Positions 30,561 to 43,022 are shown, numbered from the stretch's first letter. The stretch: 64,000 nucleotides of DNA from Eledone cirrhosa (GCA_964016885.1 OZ024740.1:10446454-10510453); one strand, 5' to 3'. Notes: generated from the sequence alone by a model not told the origin. Translations and numbers: made by a program.

Positions 30561-31654
30561 TTTTTTTTGAGAAAAAAATTATTATTTTTCCAAAATAAAG
30601 TTCAAATATTTGGGCCAAAAGGCCCAAATATTATGAGTTATTCCTTCACAGGATACAAATGAATGTCTTATAATGCTTCAGCGGTACAAAAAAATAAACA
30701 ATTCTCCACAATTAATCCTCAAAAAATTGCTTACTCACGGAGCTTCAAAAAACGTACATCCACTTTCGTCAATAATAATAATAATATTAAAAGGCCCAAT
30801 ATACATATATATATATATACATATGTACACATATATACATATATATCAATACACATTTCCATCAATACAAGCACAAACTAACCCTTATTAAGAGTTTAAA
30901 TATAAATAAGAATAATAAGAATAATAAGAATAAAAATAAAAATAAAAATATAATACATATATTATTTACAGTATAAAATGAAGTTGAAATGATTAAAAGT
31001 AAACATATAATATATAATAAACTATATAATTATATAATAGATAATCTCCGGTTAATTTGCACAAACAATATAAATGTTACAATAACACTATAATAACAAT
31101 ATTATAATATAATGGCATATAACTTAACAAATCATATAGAGTTAGAGATCGGGTGAGAAAAAAAATATTGTACAGAACTAAATTATGTTGGAAAAATTAT
31201 GTTGGAAAAATATCAAAACCATTGCAAGAAAACAGATGGAGTTCACATTTCTCTACAATTGGTGTAAATAAATATTATCCAAACATTACAAAAATTATAA
31301 AAATATAAACATATTACAGAATATACAAAATTTAACATAACATAATGGTACATTTAATAATCGGTAAATAATAAAGATCAGTAGTACGTTTACAAAGAGT
31401 GGAATGATATAAAAATTTCAATATAAAATATTGAATATAGTATAATATACATAATTACGTGGTTGGTGGACAGACATTTGTGAATAAGTGAATAAGAACC
31501 AGACAGAAAACTACGCACGGTAGTATAAATATATAAATAAAATCAACCGGAAATCGAAAAACAAAAACAAAAGTATTTACTTAGGTGTCACATGCAGTCA
31601 AGTAAAAAATTTAGGAAACAAACCCGGATAAATGACTAGAAAACCATATATATA
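30561..31654. other. AT-rich unassigned interval
   Basis: About 1.1 kb of very A+T-rich DNA with no credible ORF. A 12-bp-arm palindrome (AATATTTGGGCC / GGCCCAAATATT, 30605-30632) lies just upstream of the LINE. Short (TA)n and (AATAAG)n tracts lie at 30805-30950. Confidence 0.6.
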
Positions 31655-31750
31655 TATATATGCAAAAGTTCTATTTAAATTGTTGGGATACAACAAGCAA
31701 ATGTTTTTATAACTGATATAAAGCACTCGACAAGTATTTGGAGTAAATAT

Positions 31751-32470
31751 ACGATATTAACAAATGGAAACTATATTTATATAACCATATCTATTTTTTT
31801 ATACATATTTCAAGGATACCATGTTAAATTATGGTATGCTTTCATCAGACAAAATACAATATATACCAGTTTTATAAATAAATATTGACATACCCTTACA
31901 AAATGCAACCGTTACTTTTGGAAGACATCGGGATAGTGGAGTTGTTTACTTATATTAGTAAGTCGTTGTGTTGCAGAGAAGGAAAAAAACGGAGAGAGAG
32001 AAAATGGAGAAAGAAAGAAAAAAACAAGAAAAAGAAAAAAAGAAAAAAGAGAGAAAAACTAGAGAGAGATATCAAAACACCAGACAGAGAGAAAAAAAAT
32101 CGAGAGAGAAAAATATAGAGATAGAGAGAGGGGGAGAGAACGAAAACCTTAAGTCATGTCATATTAAGTTAAGTTAACAATTGAGATGAAATGAATAAAT
32201 AAAATTAGAAATATTAATATTCATGAATGGAATATACATATATAATATGAGAAATTAATCATTGTTTAACTATGATTAGATATTTAGTTTAAAAATTGAG
32301 ATCAATATATTAAAAATTGGAATTTAAACATTAAGAAATCTATATATTGCTAGAGAAACTACATATCATATAACACGTACACACACGCAAAAATACATAT
32401 AAATATATATATACACACACTCACAAAATACACACCATATCTACCCCAGTATATAATATATACATACAAA
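31751..32470. repeat. PLE-4 left pseudo-LTR (inverted copy)
   Basis: This 720-bp arm is the reverse complement of 35301-36097 apart from small changes and the longer pyrimidine tract in the partner. It contains GAAGACATCGGGATAGTGG, the AAAGAAAAAAG tract and the TA/CA stretch near 32380-32460. Confidence 0.92.
31793..31856 (-). ncRNA. Hammerhead ribozyme, copy f (PLE-4 left)
   Basis: Minus strand, which is the PLE-4 sense strand: core CTGATGA (31848-31842), stem II AAGCATACCAT with ATGGTATCCTT (one C·C mismatch), GAAA (31811-31808), an AU stem III and the ATA cleavage triplet of TATGTATA. Stem I is weak (TTTT/AAAA). Family as copies d and e. Confidence 0.7.
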
Positions 32471-33301
32471 GCATAAATGATTTTTTTATTTAATGTTATA
32501 CATCCTTTGTGTTATTAAATAAACATTTTTAATATATATATATAAATATATAAGATTAGTTGCCATGCATTTATGGCTGTTAGTTATGTCTATCTGCAAT
32601 TAAATTATATGGATATACATGTACATGTACACACCCAATTCTTACATATACATATATATACATGTGTGTGCAGCCTCAGCAAATTGGTAGACACGCGTCA
32701 CGCATGCATACATACAGACAGACATATATTCATAAGAATGCATATAGCACATGTATATGTATGTTAATATACACATATACATACATATACGTATAGAGAT
32801 AAGTATACATCAATATAGTACATAGTATAATTGAATACATAAAATACAAAAGGATTATATTTTGGAAATATAATTATATCAATATAACTTTAAAAACAAA
32901 ACAATTTTAAAATATTATAGAATATTTTAAGTTAAAATAATATGTTTAATAGATTTAGTATAGAAATTTATCTTACGTATATTTTACTCAAGATATTGAA
33001 AGGATAAACTTTCGAAAATTATGAGAAGCTATCAGAATAAAAACAATCATAATAAAAAATAAAAAATAAATAAAAAATAAGAAATAGGAAATATTTTCTC
33101 CTTTCAAGAGCTCTCAATATATTTCTCTAGAATAGTTTATTATATTTATATTTATATTTAGGAAGAAAATTTATTTATACTTGAGTACTTAACCAAAGAA
33201 AATGAAAAAGATGAAGGAATCTAATGATTTATCGACAGGTTTCATATATTAACCAAATTAATTAATTAATTATACACTACATTTTAAATTTATATTTATA
33301 T
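32471..33301 (-). other. PLE-4 3' untranslated region
   Basis: A+T-rich DNA between the PLE-4 stop and its downstream pseudo-LTR, with TA/CA tracts (32620-32800). No ORF of interest. Confidence 0.6.
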
Positions 33302-35274
33302 TTAAACGTTGAGTTCAATCTGTCTGCAGCAACTGAATAAATTATTCCTTAAATTCAGGGAATTTTTGGTCTTTAATATAAAGAATATTTCCTCTATACA
33401 AAGATCGCAATTTTCTGAAGAGGAGTTAAAAGGAGTAGCTTGTGAAATAATATTCCAAATCAGCGAATATTCAACATTTTCTCGTTTTAGGTCCCATAAT
33501 AGGCTAGATAGAGAAGTTGAAGATTTTTTGTTTGGATCTGTAAAAGAATTTTTATGATTATTGAAGCGGGATTTGAACTCTGTGGAGGTAGATCCGACAT
33601 AATTAAATGAATTTAAAATAGTTTTTACATTACAATTATAAACTACATTTTTAGGTAAGCAATTGTTATTTAACAGACAGTTGGATTTATTTCTACAGTT
33701 ACAATTATTCGATTGAATATTGCTTGGGTTATTATTGTTATTTTGGTTAGGTTTTAAATTTCTATTATTAATTCTATTAATATTTTGCGCTAAATTTTTG
33801 GTGGAAGAGTAAGTTAATTTTATAGTATGTCTATTAAACATTGAGTAATATCTATGTGTTCTAGGGAAGCATTTGTCAAGAGCTTTAAAGAATAGTTTAG
33901 CAATAGGGGTTTTAATATTTAGTGAGAAAGGAGAAGCGAACCATAATATGTTCCTAGTTCTATTTCTTTTTCGGCTTTCGGAATTATTGTAAGGTTTTCT
34001 ATTATAGTTGTTAAAATTGTTACCATAGTTAAAATTGTTATTATTTTGGTTAGTTGTTATATTATTATTATCGATGTATTTAATTTTATTTCTATACCCA
34101 GCTCTACCTAACGCTTCGTTGTAATAATGCGCTTTTTCATCAAATATATTCTTATTAGATGAAATTCTCAAAATTCGTTCTTGTACAGAGTTCACTATAG
34201 TATTTTTAACGGATCTGGCGTGATTAGTGTTAAAATTGACATAATTTAAGTTCTCATTTAGTTTGTGAAATGGATAATGAAGACATGTGTTAAGATTTAG
34301 TGTTACATCTAGAAAATTGACTATTTTATGGTTATTCTCTATTTCTACTTTTAGATTAAGGTAATTAAAAAATTGTATAATTTGTTTTCTTTTTCTATTT
34401 AGTTCACAGCTATTATTTTCTATAAGTAAAAGCATGTCGTCACGATATAAACCTCCGGTTACACCAGGTATTTTTCTATGTAGAGAATTAATTATAAATA
34501 GGCCTACAAGATCCGTTACCTGAGCTGAGTCTGAAGATCCCATAGTTATGTCGAAATTATTATTTCTATCTGCCCTAGTCGAGAGTTGGTTATTAAATTC
34601 TATTAATGTTTTCCGTGCCGATAATATAATGTGCATTTCATTGCTAGTTATGTCTGTATGTTTAAATGCGTAAGTTAGTGCCTTATTCAGTAGATTAGGA
34701 GTGATAGATGAATAGTAGTTAGCAATATCCAACTGAATAAACTTATTATTATAATTATATTTAATTTCTTTAAACCAATCGATAACCTCACTAGTTCCTT
34801 TCCATAATTTTAAGTAAGATAAATTAGGTAAATTCTTAATTTGTGGTATTATTCTGTCTAGAATATTTTTGCTAATCTGCCAAGGTCAGATTTAGATGGT
34901 GCAACTAATCTGACTGGTAAATCAGTTTCGAAGTTCCTTTTATGATCCTTCATATTAATCTTAGGTTTCCTTGGCATGAAGGGTTGTTTCCTATTTTCAA
35001 TGCCTAGTTCATGCATTATACAAGAGGCATCTGTATTCAGTTTTTCAAGGTCGTCTTTATTTGCTACTTTGTATTTCTTCCTTAGTTCCTTTAATATAAG
35101 ATCGTTATAAATGTCCTTTTGTATTCCGTAAAGATTATTGGTTTTGTCCGACTTGACTAGAATTTTCTCCAAGTTTTCAATATTACCTTTAATATTTCTT
35201 AAGTAATCTTGGCCTTTGAAGTTGTTTTTGAATTTGATGCTTTGGATGATAGATATATCATTTTCAAAATCCAT
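33302..35274 (-). pseudogene. PLE-4 polyprotein (RT + GIY-YIG), one frameshift
   Basis: The N-terminal frame (35274-34858, 138 codons) has the fingers region (PFMPRKPKINMKDHK, DLPVRLVAPSKSDLG) and ends at a five-A run (34866-34870), where a one-base slip explains the break. The second frame is open from there to 33302. It has motif A LDIANYYSSIT, motif B-like TMGSSDSAQVTDLVGLF, motif C GLYRDDMLLL, NFLDVTLNLN, an Asn-rich linker, WFASPFSLNIKTPIAKLFF, FPRTHRYYSMFNRHT, a Cys knuckle CNCRNKSNCLLNNNC, and the GIY-YIG core NVVYNCNV...FNYVGSTSTEFKSRFNNHKNSF, ending with CDLCIEEIFFIL. Total is about 655 residues, close to a complete PLE protein. Confidence 0.9.
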
Positions 35275-35300
35275 TAGTAGTTTGTTGGGGGGGGGTTAGA

Positions 35301-36097
35301 TTTGTATGTATATATTATATACTGGGGTAGATATGGTGTGTGTTTTGTGAGTGTGTGTATATATATATTTATGTATATTTTTGCGTGTGTGTACGTGTTA
35401 TATGATATGAAGTGTCTCTAGCAATATATAGATTTCTTAATGTTTAAATTTCAATTTTTTATATATTGATCTCAATTTTTAAACTAAATATCTAATCATA
35501 GTTAAACAATGATTAATTTCTCATATTATATATGTATATTTCATTCATGAATATTAATATTTCTAATTTTATTTATTCATTTCATCTCAATTGTTAACTT
35601 AACTTAATATGACATGACTTAAGGTTTTCGTTCTCTCCCCCTCTCTCTATCTCTATATTTTTCTCTCTCGATTTTTTCTCTCTGTCTGGTGTTTTGATAT
35701 CTCTCTCTAGTTTTTCTCTCTTTTTTTCTTTTTTTCTTTTTTTCTTTTTCTTTTTCTTTTTCTTTTTCTTTTTCTTTTTCTTTTTCTTGTTTTTTTTCTT
35801 GTTTTTTTTTCTTTCTTTCTCCATTTTCTCTCTTTCCGTCTTTTTTTCTCTCTATCCGTCTTTTTCCTTCTCTGTAACACAACGACTTACTAATATAAGT
35901 AAACAACTCCACTATCCCGATGTCTTCCAAAAGTAACGGTTGCATTTTGTAAGGGTATGTCAATATTTATTTATAAAACTGGTATATATTGTATTTTGTC
36001 TGATGAAAGCATACCATAATTTAACATGGTATCCTTGAAATATGTATAAAAAAATAGATATGGTTATATAAATATAGTTTCCATTTGTTAATATCGT
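35301..36097. repeat. PLE-4 right pseudo-LTR (inverted copy)
   Basis: Inverted partner of 31751-32470. On the coding strand it lies upstream of the ORF. A G run at about 35287-35295 separates it from the start codon. Confidence 0.92.
35992..36056 (+). ncRNA. Hammerhead ribozyme, copy g (PLE-4 right)
   Basis: Inverted partner of copy f: CTGATGA at 36000-36006, GAAA at 36037-36040, predicted cleavage after 36048, stem I 35994-35999 with 36049-36054 (one mismatch). It is antisense to the PLE-4 gene. Confidence 0.7.
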
Positions 36098-36098
36098 G

Positions 36099-36190
<92 letters not shown>

Positions 36191-36192
36191 AG
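36098..36192. repeat. (TA)n(TG)n(TA)n microsatellite
   Basis: Compound microsatellite between PLE-4 and PLE-5. About 27 TG units. Confidence 0.95.
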
Positions 36193-36783
36193 ATCTTTAA
36201 TAGAAACTGTGTCAAAATTAGCTACTCCTGCGGTCCCCCTATTAAATCTTATATCATCAACAAAAAATCACCTAGAGAACATCAAAATTGCTCCTGTAGA
36301 ATCAAAAGTGAATGCCCATTACAAGGTAAATGCAACACCAAAGCCATTGTATATGCGGCTAAAGTGACAACCATCAGCAACAACCATCCAGCCACCAGTG
36401 AACGATATGTGGGTATGACGCAAGACAGATTCAAAACGCGTTATTACTCACATGTCGCATCTTTCCGACATCCAGAAAAAAGATTCACAACAGCTCTGGC
36501 TAGCAGAATATGGGATTTGAAAGACCAAGGCATCCAATATAAATTGGATTGGTCAATTTTGAACCAATCTAAAGAATATGCAAGAGGAACAAGAAAATGC
36601 ACGCTCTGCATAAATGAAAAGTATTGGATTTTGCAAAACCTTAAATCACCAAAGACCTGCCTAAACACAAAGACAGAAATTTTCACCAGTTGCCCACACG
36701 TGAAATCACACTGCTTTCCAGCTCATATAAACTTAACACACTTTCAGATACTTATCCTCCATAAGCTCTTATTCTTCACTTAA
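36193..36783 (+). CDS. PLE-5: GIY-YIG endonuclease ORF fragment
   Basis: A plus-strand frame without internal stops. It starts in the remnant of a PLE linker (KIFNRNCVKISYSC), then a Cys knuckle CSCRIKSECPLQGKC, the GIY-YIG core AIVYAAKV...ERYVGMTQDRFKTRYYSHVASF, WDLKDQGIQYKLDWSIL, and the terminal CTLCINEKYWIL and TSCPHVKSHC. It is a different PLE lineage from PLE-1 and PLE-4 at the sequence level. The RT is missing. The frame also stays open through the upstream microsatellite, so the Met at 36085 is not a real start. The nuclease motif looks intact. Confidence 0.8.
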   Translation: MFNRNCVKISYSCGPPIKSYIINKKSPREHQNCSCRIKSECPLQGKCNTKAIVYAAKVTTISNNHPATSERYVGMTQDRFKTRYYSHVASFRHPEKRFTTALASRIWDLKDQGIQYKLDWSILNQSKEYARGTRKCTLCINEKYWILQNLKSPKTCLNTKTEIFTSCPHVKSHCFPAHINLTHFQILILHKLLFFT

Positions 36784-36814
36784 ATTATTCTCTTTAAAGA
36801 CTACTCTTTCTAAT

Positions 36815-37252
36815 TTACTTTTATTTTTATTTTTATTTTTATTTTTATTTTTATTTTTATTTTTATTTTTATTTTTATTTTTATTTTTATTATTTTTATT
36901 TTTATTTTTATTTTTATTTTTATTTTTATTTTTATTTTTATTTTTATTTTTATTTTTATTTTTATTTTTATTTTTATTTTTATTTTTATTTTTATTTTTA
37001 TTTTTATTTTTATTTTTATTTTTATTTTTATTTTTATTTTTATTTTTATTTTTATTTTTATTTTTATTTTTATTTTTATTTTTATTTTTATTTTTATTTT
37101 TATTTTTATTTTTATTTTTATTTTTATTTTTATTTTTATTTTTATTTTTATTTTTATTTTTATTTTTATTTTTATTTTTATTTTTATTTTTATTTTTATT
37201 TTTATTTTTATTTTTATTTTTATTTTTATTTTTATTTATTTATTTATTTTTT
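36815..37252. repeat. (TTTTTA)n hexanucleotide tract, about 430 bp
   Basis: About 70 nearly perfect TTTTTA units with one interruption near 36888, beginning 30 bp after the PLE-5 stop and ending in TTTATTTATTTATTTTTT. Almost strand-pure A/T asymmetry. Confidence 0.95.
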
Positions 37253-37712
37253 TTTTTTTTTATTGCACATCCACTTTATTCGATTCACTTACCTAATATC
37301 TTCACTTTGCACATTTTACTTCCCTATTTTCTTTATTACCTGATTACACAGGTCACTTGCGTTTTCCACTTCAGATATTTTCTGTTATTTCGCAGCCAAT
37401 TTTATATTTTTATATTTGTACTCACTTATTCATAAGGCTGTTTTTACACCCTGTATCTATGTGTCCGAGCGTCTTTATGTGTGTATACTTTCTGTATATG
37501 TACACGAACGCCTCCGTATGTGCGCGCGCGTGCGTGTATATATATATGTGTGTATGTATGTGTGTTTTTATATCTGTGTTTTTACATCTATGTTTTTTTT
37601 ACATTCTTATTTTTATGTGTGTGCGTGTAAGCGGGTCAATGTGCGTTAATGTATGTATGTGTATATATGTGTGTGTATGTGCTGCATGTATGGATGTGTA
37701 TGTGCGCGTATG

Positions 37713-37743
<31 letters not shown>

Positions 37744-38470
37744 ATGTGTGTATGCAGTCGCGTACGTACGTGGGATTAGATATACATGGGGCGATATGTA
37801 TGTATATTTATATGTGCATCCTATGTGTGTATGTACGCTTGCATACGCTTTTGTCTGCACGTATTGCGTGTATATATATTTTTTTTTTATAGATATATGT
37901 TTCTTATAGATATATGTGTATGTACGCGTGTACCTTGTTTGTTTTCTTTTCTTTTCTTTTCTCTTCTCTAGTGTTCGACTACTTTCTCTTTCATCTAAAA
38001 TTTTTTTCTTTCTAAATTATTGTTCCATTTTTATAAATATATCGAGAATGACACTTTCTTTTAACTATTACACTCCCTTACCTCTTTTCATTCTGCATAT
38101 AAGTGTACGCGCGTGTGTGTGTGTTTATACGCGTGCCTTCAAATTCTTATAATGTATCTAATACCCTGCTTTCTGTATACATGTCAACCAGACACTCATA
38201 TTATATCTGTGTTTGTGGTTACATATACACAGATATACTTGCCCTCATACATATATTTACGCACACATTTTCACTATACACACGCATTTGTACATACATA
38301 CATATGTACATCTGTGAGTGTATATACATACATATACACACACCTAACTATATTTCCTTTAAAAATTTGTTTATATATTTTATATGTCTATTGCATTACC
38401 TTTATTTATATATATATATATTTTTTTTTTTGCATTTCTTGAGGAGACTTTCCAAATATTTCACTATGTT
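37253..38470. other. TG/TA low-complexity interval
   Basis: 37260-37430 is unassigned. 37430-37900 has TGTGTATATGTGCG-type repeats. 37930-37960 has (CTTTT)n. 38100-38340 is TA/CA-rich. No gene; all frames are Cys/Tyr/Val-rich repeat translations. Confidence 0.6.
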
Positions 38471-38473
38471 TTA

Positions 38474-38552
38474 TATTGCCTCGTCCGACGAACGAATGAA
38501 GAGGTTTCTTTCGTATTCGTCTTATTCGGGAAACCTCTGGTAATGAGGTAAT
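38474..38552 (+). ncRNA. Degenerate hammerhead, copy j (core U4 replaced by C)
   Basis: CCGACGA at 38485-38491 in place of CUGANGA, a stem II CGAATGA/TTATTCG with a long internal region, GAAAC from 38530, stem III ACC/GGT, cleavage triplet GTA (38540-38542), and stem I ATTGCCTCGT with ATGAGGTAAT. Stem III, triplet and downstream sequence match copy a, so it is the same family with an inactivating core change. Confidence 0.5.
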
Positions 38553-38652
38553 TATATTGTATTGTTTTTTATACATTAAATTTTGCTCTAGTACTTACAT
38601 AGAGCACTCTTCACTTCTATGACTTTTTCAATTTTCAACGGAAACTTCAATA

Positions 38653-38935
<283 letters not shown>

Positions 38936-39039
38936 ATAATAATAAAATTGAAGACTAAAATCCAAAGAGGGCTCGATAAGGAAAATATATATCAAATATA
39001 TAAGAACCGTAGAGCAAATATTTATTAAAATAACAGATT

Positions 39040-39094
39040 AAAGTTTAAGCAAAGAATCGCTGCTTTCACCCTTAACGGGATCTTCTGAAACTAA
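39040..39094 (-). ncRNA. Degenerate hammerhead, copy l (core U4 replaced by A)
   Basis: Minus strand: stem I AGTTT/AAACT (5 bp), CAGAAGA in place of CUGANGA (39087-39081), stem II CCC/GGG with loop GTTAA, GAAA, stem III AGC/GCT, cleavage triplet CTT. All parts of the fold are present except core base U4. Confidence 0.4.
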
Positions 39095-39771
39095 CAAAGT
39101 CAATCTGTAAACGCAGAACTGGATATTTCAAACAACGTTGCAACCAGAGGAAGACAGGAAGACGATACTTTGGTTCGTGGTAACGTTCGCTGGCAAAGAA
39201 CGGGAAAAAACGAATAATACGTCATTAATAGGAGCGGTGAAAAACAATTACGCGCAAAGACAGAATCACGTTTATGGTGTAAAAGAGGTGGTGCATAGAG
39301 ACGTTCTCTGGCAATGAACGAAAAAACGAAGGTAATAAGTCATATGTGGAGCGTGGAGAACAATAGCACGCAAAGACAAAACCACGTAAATGGTATAGCA
39401 GAAGTCGTAGACTAAAATTCTAACTAGGAGACCAAATGAATCTCCGCTACAGAGTTAAGAACAAAGTAAATAAATACAATACAGAAGTAATAGAAACAAA
39501 TAAATACATACACGCAAACAGATACATACATACACAAGCATACGCAAAACCTTACCATAGGTATACAAAACCACGCACATATAAATATGTGTGTGTATGC
39601 TTGTGTACAAATAAATATAATATTAAGGATACTACTTATAGTTATGTATATATTTATATTATACTATATACAACTATAAACAGTGAAGGACAGTAATTTA
39701 TTACTACCTTATTACCAGTAAGATAAATAGCTCAATGTAATAACATCAGTTGTTATACAGAGCAGTTATAT

Positions 39772-39890
39772 AGAATAGACAAGTATCAAAGTTATGTTAG
39801 AACATTTAATTGCTGACAATTGTTTCTTCTTGGAGGAAACAATTGTCAGCAATTAAATGTTCTAACATAGCTTTGATTCTTGTCTATTCT
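39772..39890. repeat. 54-bp-arm palindrome, second copy of the 24306 family
   Basis: Arms 39772-39825 and 39837-39890 are inverted with few mismatches. The right arm matches 24365-24416 (GAAACAATTGTCAGCAATTA...). The outer ends read AGAATAGACAAG / CTTGTCTATTCT, then (TA)n. The centre differs from the 24306 copy (TCTTGGAGG against TCCAAGAA). Confidence 0.88.
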
Positions 39891-40283
39891 ATATATATAT
39901 ATATACAAACATAAATTATCGAGATTCGCATTTCGGCCCACGAAATAACGAAAAACAACCTCCGAGATGTGTGGCAAGTGCTCAATGATTCAGATGAACC
40001 AGAGCTATAACAAACGTTAAAGGCCAAACACACTGAGACGATGGTTAAACAATCACTCGCATAGCCAAAAAAACGATCAAGTAATTCGGGTATTGAAAAT
40101 TTACCCGGACCTCGTTTATATATATATATATATATATATAAAACGGAAAAAATATATAAACGGAAAAAAAAGGAACGTTTTCGGTGCACCCGGCCGATTA
40201 ACCCACTCGATATGCAAATTGGGCTTCTCAGCCGTTAATATGCATAAGGTAAGTATATACGTTCAACAATCTGGCAGGAAGGT

Positions 40284-40330
40284 ATACGTTGCTGACGATA
40301 GCTAATAAGCTTGAAACTAGTACAGCGTTC
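40284..40330 (+). ncRNA. Hammerhead ribozyme, copy k
   Basis: Core CTGACGA at 40292-40298, stem II AGCT/AGCT with loop AATA (first position a U·U mismatch), GAAA at 40313-40316, stem III AC/GT, cleavage triplet GTA (40320-40322), and stem I TACGTTG with CAGCGT (6 bp including one G·U). The core is complete and the fold compact. Confidence 0.8.
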
Positions 40331-40559
40331 CTTTGTCAGTGTTGAACAAACGAGCAACGATGGTTGCTAGACACTATGGCTTAATACGGGACGTTTGTTT
40401 ACAAACACACCGAGCATTATAATAAATGTTCGGTGAATCCATACGTACATATATATATGTGTGTGCATGTATGTATATATATATACATACTACTGTACGT
40501 CTGTATACATATATGTATGTACGTGTACATACTTTATATATATATTAAAATAACAGATT

Positions 40560-40614
40560 AAAGTTTAAGCAAAGAATCGCTGCGTTCACCCTTAACGGGA
40601 TCTTCTGAAACTAA
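40560..40614 (-). ncRNA. Degenerate hammerhead, copy m
   Basis: Second copy of the copy-l motif inside the direct repeat. It shares the CAGAAGA substitution and has in addition GAAC instead of GAAA, so it is very probably inactive. Confidence 0.35.
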
Positions 40615-40889
40615 CAAAGTCAATCTGTAACCGCAGAAGTGAATATTTCAAAATACGTTGCAACCAGAGGAAGACAGGAAGACGATACTCTGGTTCGTGG
40701 AAACGTTCCCTGCCAAAGAACGGGAAAAAACGAATATAATACGTTAATAATTAATAGGAGCGGTGAAAAACAATTACACGCAAAGACAACGGTTCTTATA
40801 TATTTGATATATATTTATCCTTATCGAGCCCTCTTTGGATTTTAGTCTTCAAATTTATTATTATTACTATATATATATATATTAGAAAG

Positions 40890-41230
40890 TGAGGTTTTTT
40901 GGGGTTTTTTTTAACAAAATGAAAAATAACCGAGGTGTCCTACACGAGTGAAAATATAACGAAAAAAGATGAAATCGAAAATGCAACTGGAGTCTTATTT
41001 TTTAAAAAATATTTGGTTCCTTTACCGGTTTCCCAGTTCTTCTGCTTTTCAAAAGTAGAGTTGAGATGGAGGGTCTGTGGTTTTTGTCACATCTGGTTGG
41101 TCTCTGAATGTTACTTGTTTTATATGGAAAAAGTGGCTCGCAATGCCAGGTTTTTCGAGAAGTAATTTGATTGGTTGGTCAAATTTCGCGCCAGTTCGCG
41201 TTACAAAGTTCTTCAAACAAGGGGGGGGGG
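40890..41230 (+). repeat. Interspersed repeat family C, copy 2 (uninterrupted site)
   Basis: Inverted match to 14693-14910 and to 22077-22345. It starts TAGAAAGTGAGG directly after (TA)n, which is the state expected before the transposon insertion at 14911. It continues into TGGTTGGTCAAATTTCGCGCC, the counterpart of 22077-22171. Confidence 0.8.
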
Positions 41231-42082
<852 letters not shown>

Positions 42083-42084
<2 letters not shown>

Positions 42085-42616
42085 TGGAAGATGATTCTAT
42101 TAGTAGAAATGAGGGAGGGAGTTGTGTGTGTGTGAATATGGGTGTTATGTGTGTGTGAGTGGGGTGTGGGAGTATGTTAAGATGGAGAGAATATATAGAT
42201 TTTGTGTGTAATTTATTTATGTATTTATTTAGCCTAGCAATAGCGAGAGACTTAAGTCTTAGAAACCAGACTTTGCTTATTTTTTTTTTCTCTCTCAGTA
42301 CCTTTTATAGTTTTACCTTTCATTGTTCTACTTACCGTTTCGACTTCCTCCCCCTCCCCCTCCCCAGTATCCTCTTTTACCTCACACCCAGCTGTAGCCG
42401 GCACTACCAACGCTTGAATGGGTCTACTCCACCCCCTCTCCCTTTTTCTCCTACCGGGAGGTTCAGCTACCCCCTCCCCCGCCAATTTGCCATCACAGAT
42501 TTACTACTAACTTTTGATGTGACCAATCCTGGTGATTATCTCTTTGACCATATATGGAATTACCCCTTGATAAGCTCGGCTACTTAAATACCAGAATAAA
42601 CTTTCATTCAGTCCAG
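42083..42616. other. Unassigned sequence
   Basis: GT-rich to 42170, then a CT-rich stretch (42290-42480) without recognised coding content. Confidence 0.4.
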
Positions 42617-42660
42617 AATTAGCCGTCGAAACGGCTTGAGCTCAGCCGTCGGGGTCTTAC
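42617..42660 (+). repeat. Single hammerhead 3'-half (as in the 6092 palindrome)
   Basis: TTAGCCGTCGAAACGGCTTGAGC...GCCGTCGGGGTC matches one arm of 6092-6195. GAAAC, stem III ACGGC/GCCGT and triplet GTC are present. The 5' half is degenerate (CCAGAAT). Confidence 0.6.
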
Positions 42661-42729
42661 TTGTTCCTATTACATATATATATATATAGTGACGAAACAT
42701 AAGTCAATTGCATGAGCTCATAATCCTTT

Positions 42730-42795
42730 ATTTACTGCTATATATATTTCGATGATAGCCATTGAATGGCTATGACCTCATCAGGGAGTTAGTCA
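42730..42795 (-). ncRNA. Hammerhead ribozyme, copy i
   Basis: Minus strand: core CTGATGA (42784-42778), long stem II centred on ATAGCCATT/AATGGCTAT with one C·C mismatch, GAAA (42750-42747), an AU stem III ending in ATA, and stem I about 5 of 7 bp (CAACTCC with GCAGTAA). Solo, followed by (TA)n from 42905. Confidence 0.75.
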
Positions 42796-42904
42796 GATCT
42801 TAGATATGCCAGCTCTGTGTGTATAGTGTTGATGGTATCAGAGTCTTGGGACATATGAGCTTGTTAGGAATAATTTAATGTTGTCAGAAGGAATAGTCTT
42901 AATT

Positions 42905-42906
42905 AT

Positions 42907-42953
<47 letters not shown>

Positions 42954-43022
42954 TATTATTACTATCTATCTATCTATATATATATATATGTCTGTGTGTG
43001 TGCGTGTATATATATACATACA
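42905..43022. repeat. (TA)n(CTAT)n(TG)n microsatellite
   Basis: TA repeats with ATCT tetramers then TG and TA units. 43023-43300 beyond shows only a (CTTT)n tract at about 43128-43145. Confidence 0.9.

Larger units (their letters stand above)
31655..36097 (-). mobile_element. PLE-4: nearly intact Penelope-like element with inverted pseudo-LTRs
   Basis: Two long inverted repeats, 31751-32470 and 35301-36097, flank a minus-strand coding region (35274-33302). Each repeat holds a hammerhead. The extra tail at 31655-31750 (complement of TTGTCGAGTGCTTTATATCAG) also follows the right arm of the 16287-16975 pair. PLEs are known with direct or inverted terminal repeats. Element length is about 4.4 kb. 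The right arm is longer because a (TTTTTC)n tract (about 35720-35790) has expanded relative to the left arm (about 32010-32060). There is one apparent frameshift in the gene. Confidence 0.92.

Noticed and set aside
35594..35963. Lys/Glu-rich minus-strand frames
   Set aside because: Translation of the (GAAAAA)n tract in the PLE-4 pseudo-LTR.
36815..37252. Telomeric repeat array
   Set aside because: The unit TTTTTA is not the animal telomere repeat TTAGGG, and the array is internal. Kept only as a microsatellite with a speculative link to the PLE.
42159..42587. 142-codon plus-strand frame
   Set aside because: Largely Ser/Phe/Pro from CT-rich DNA. No recognisable motif and no supporting signals.
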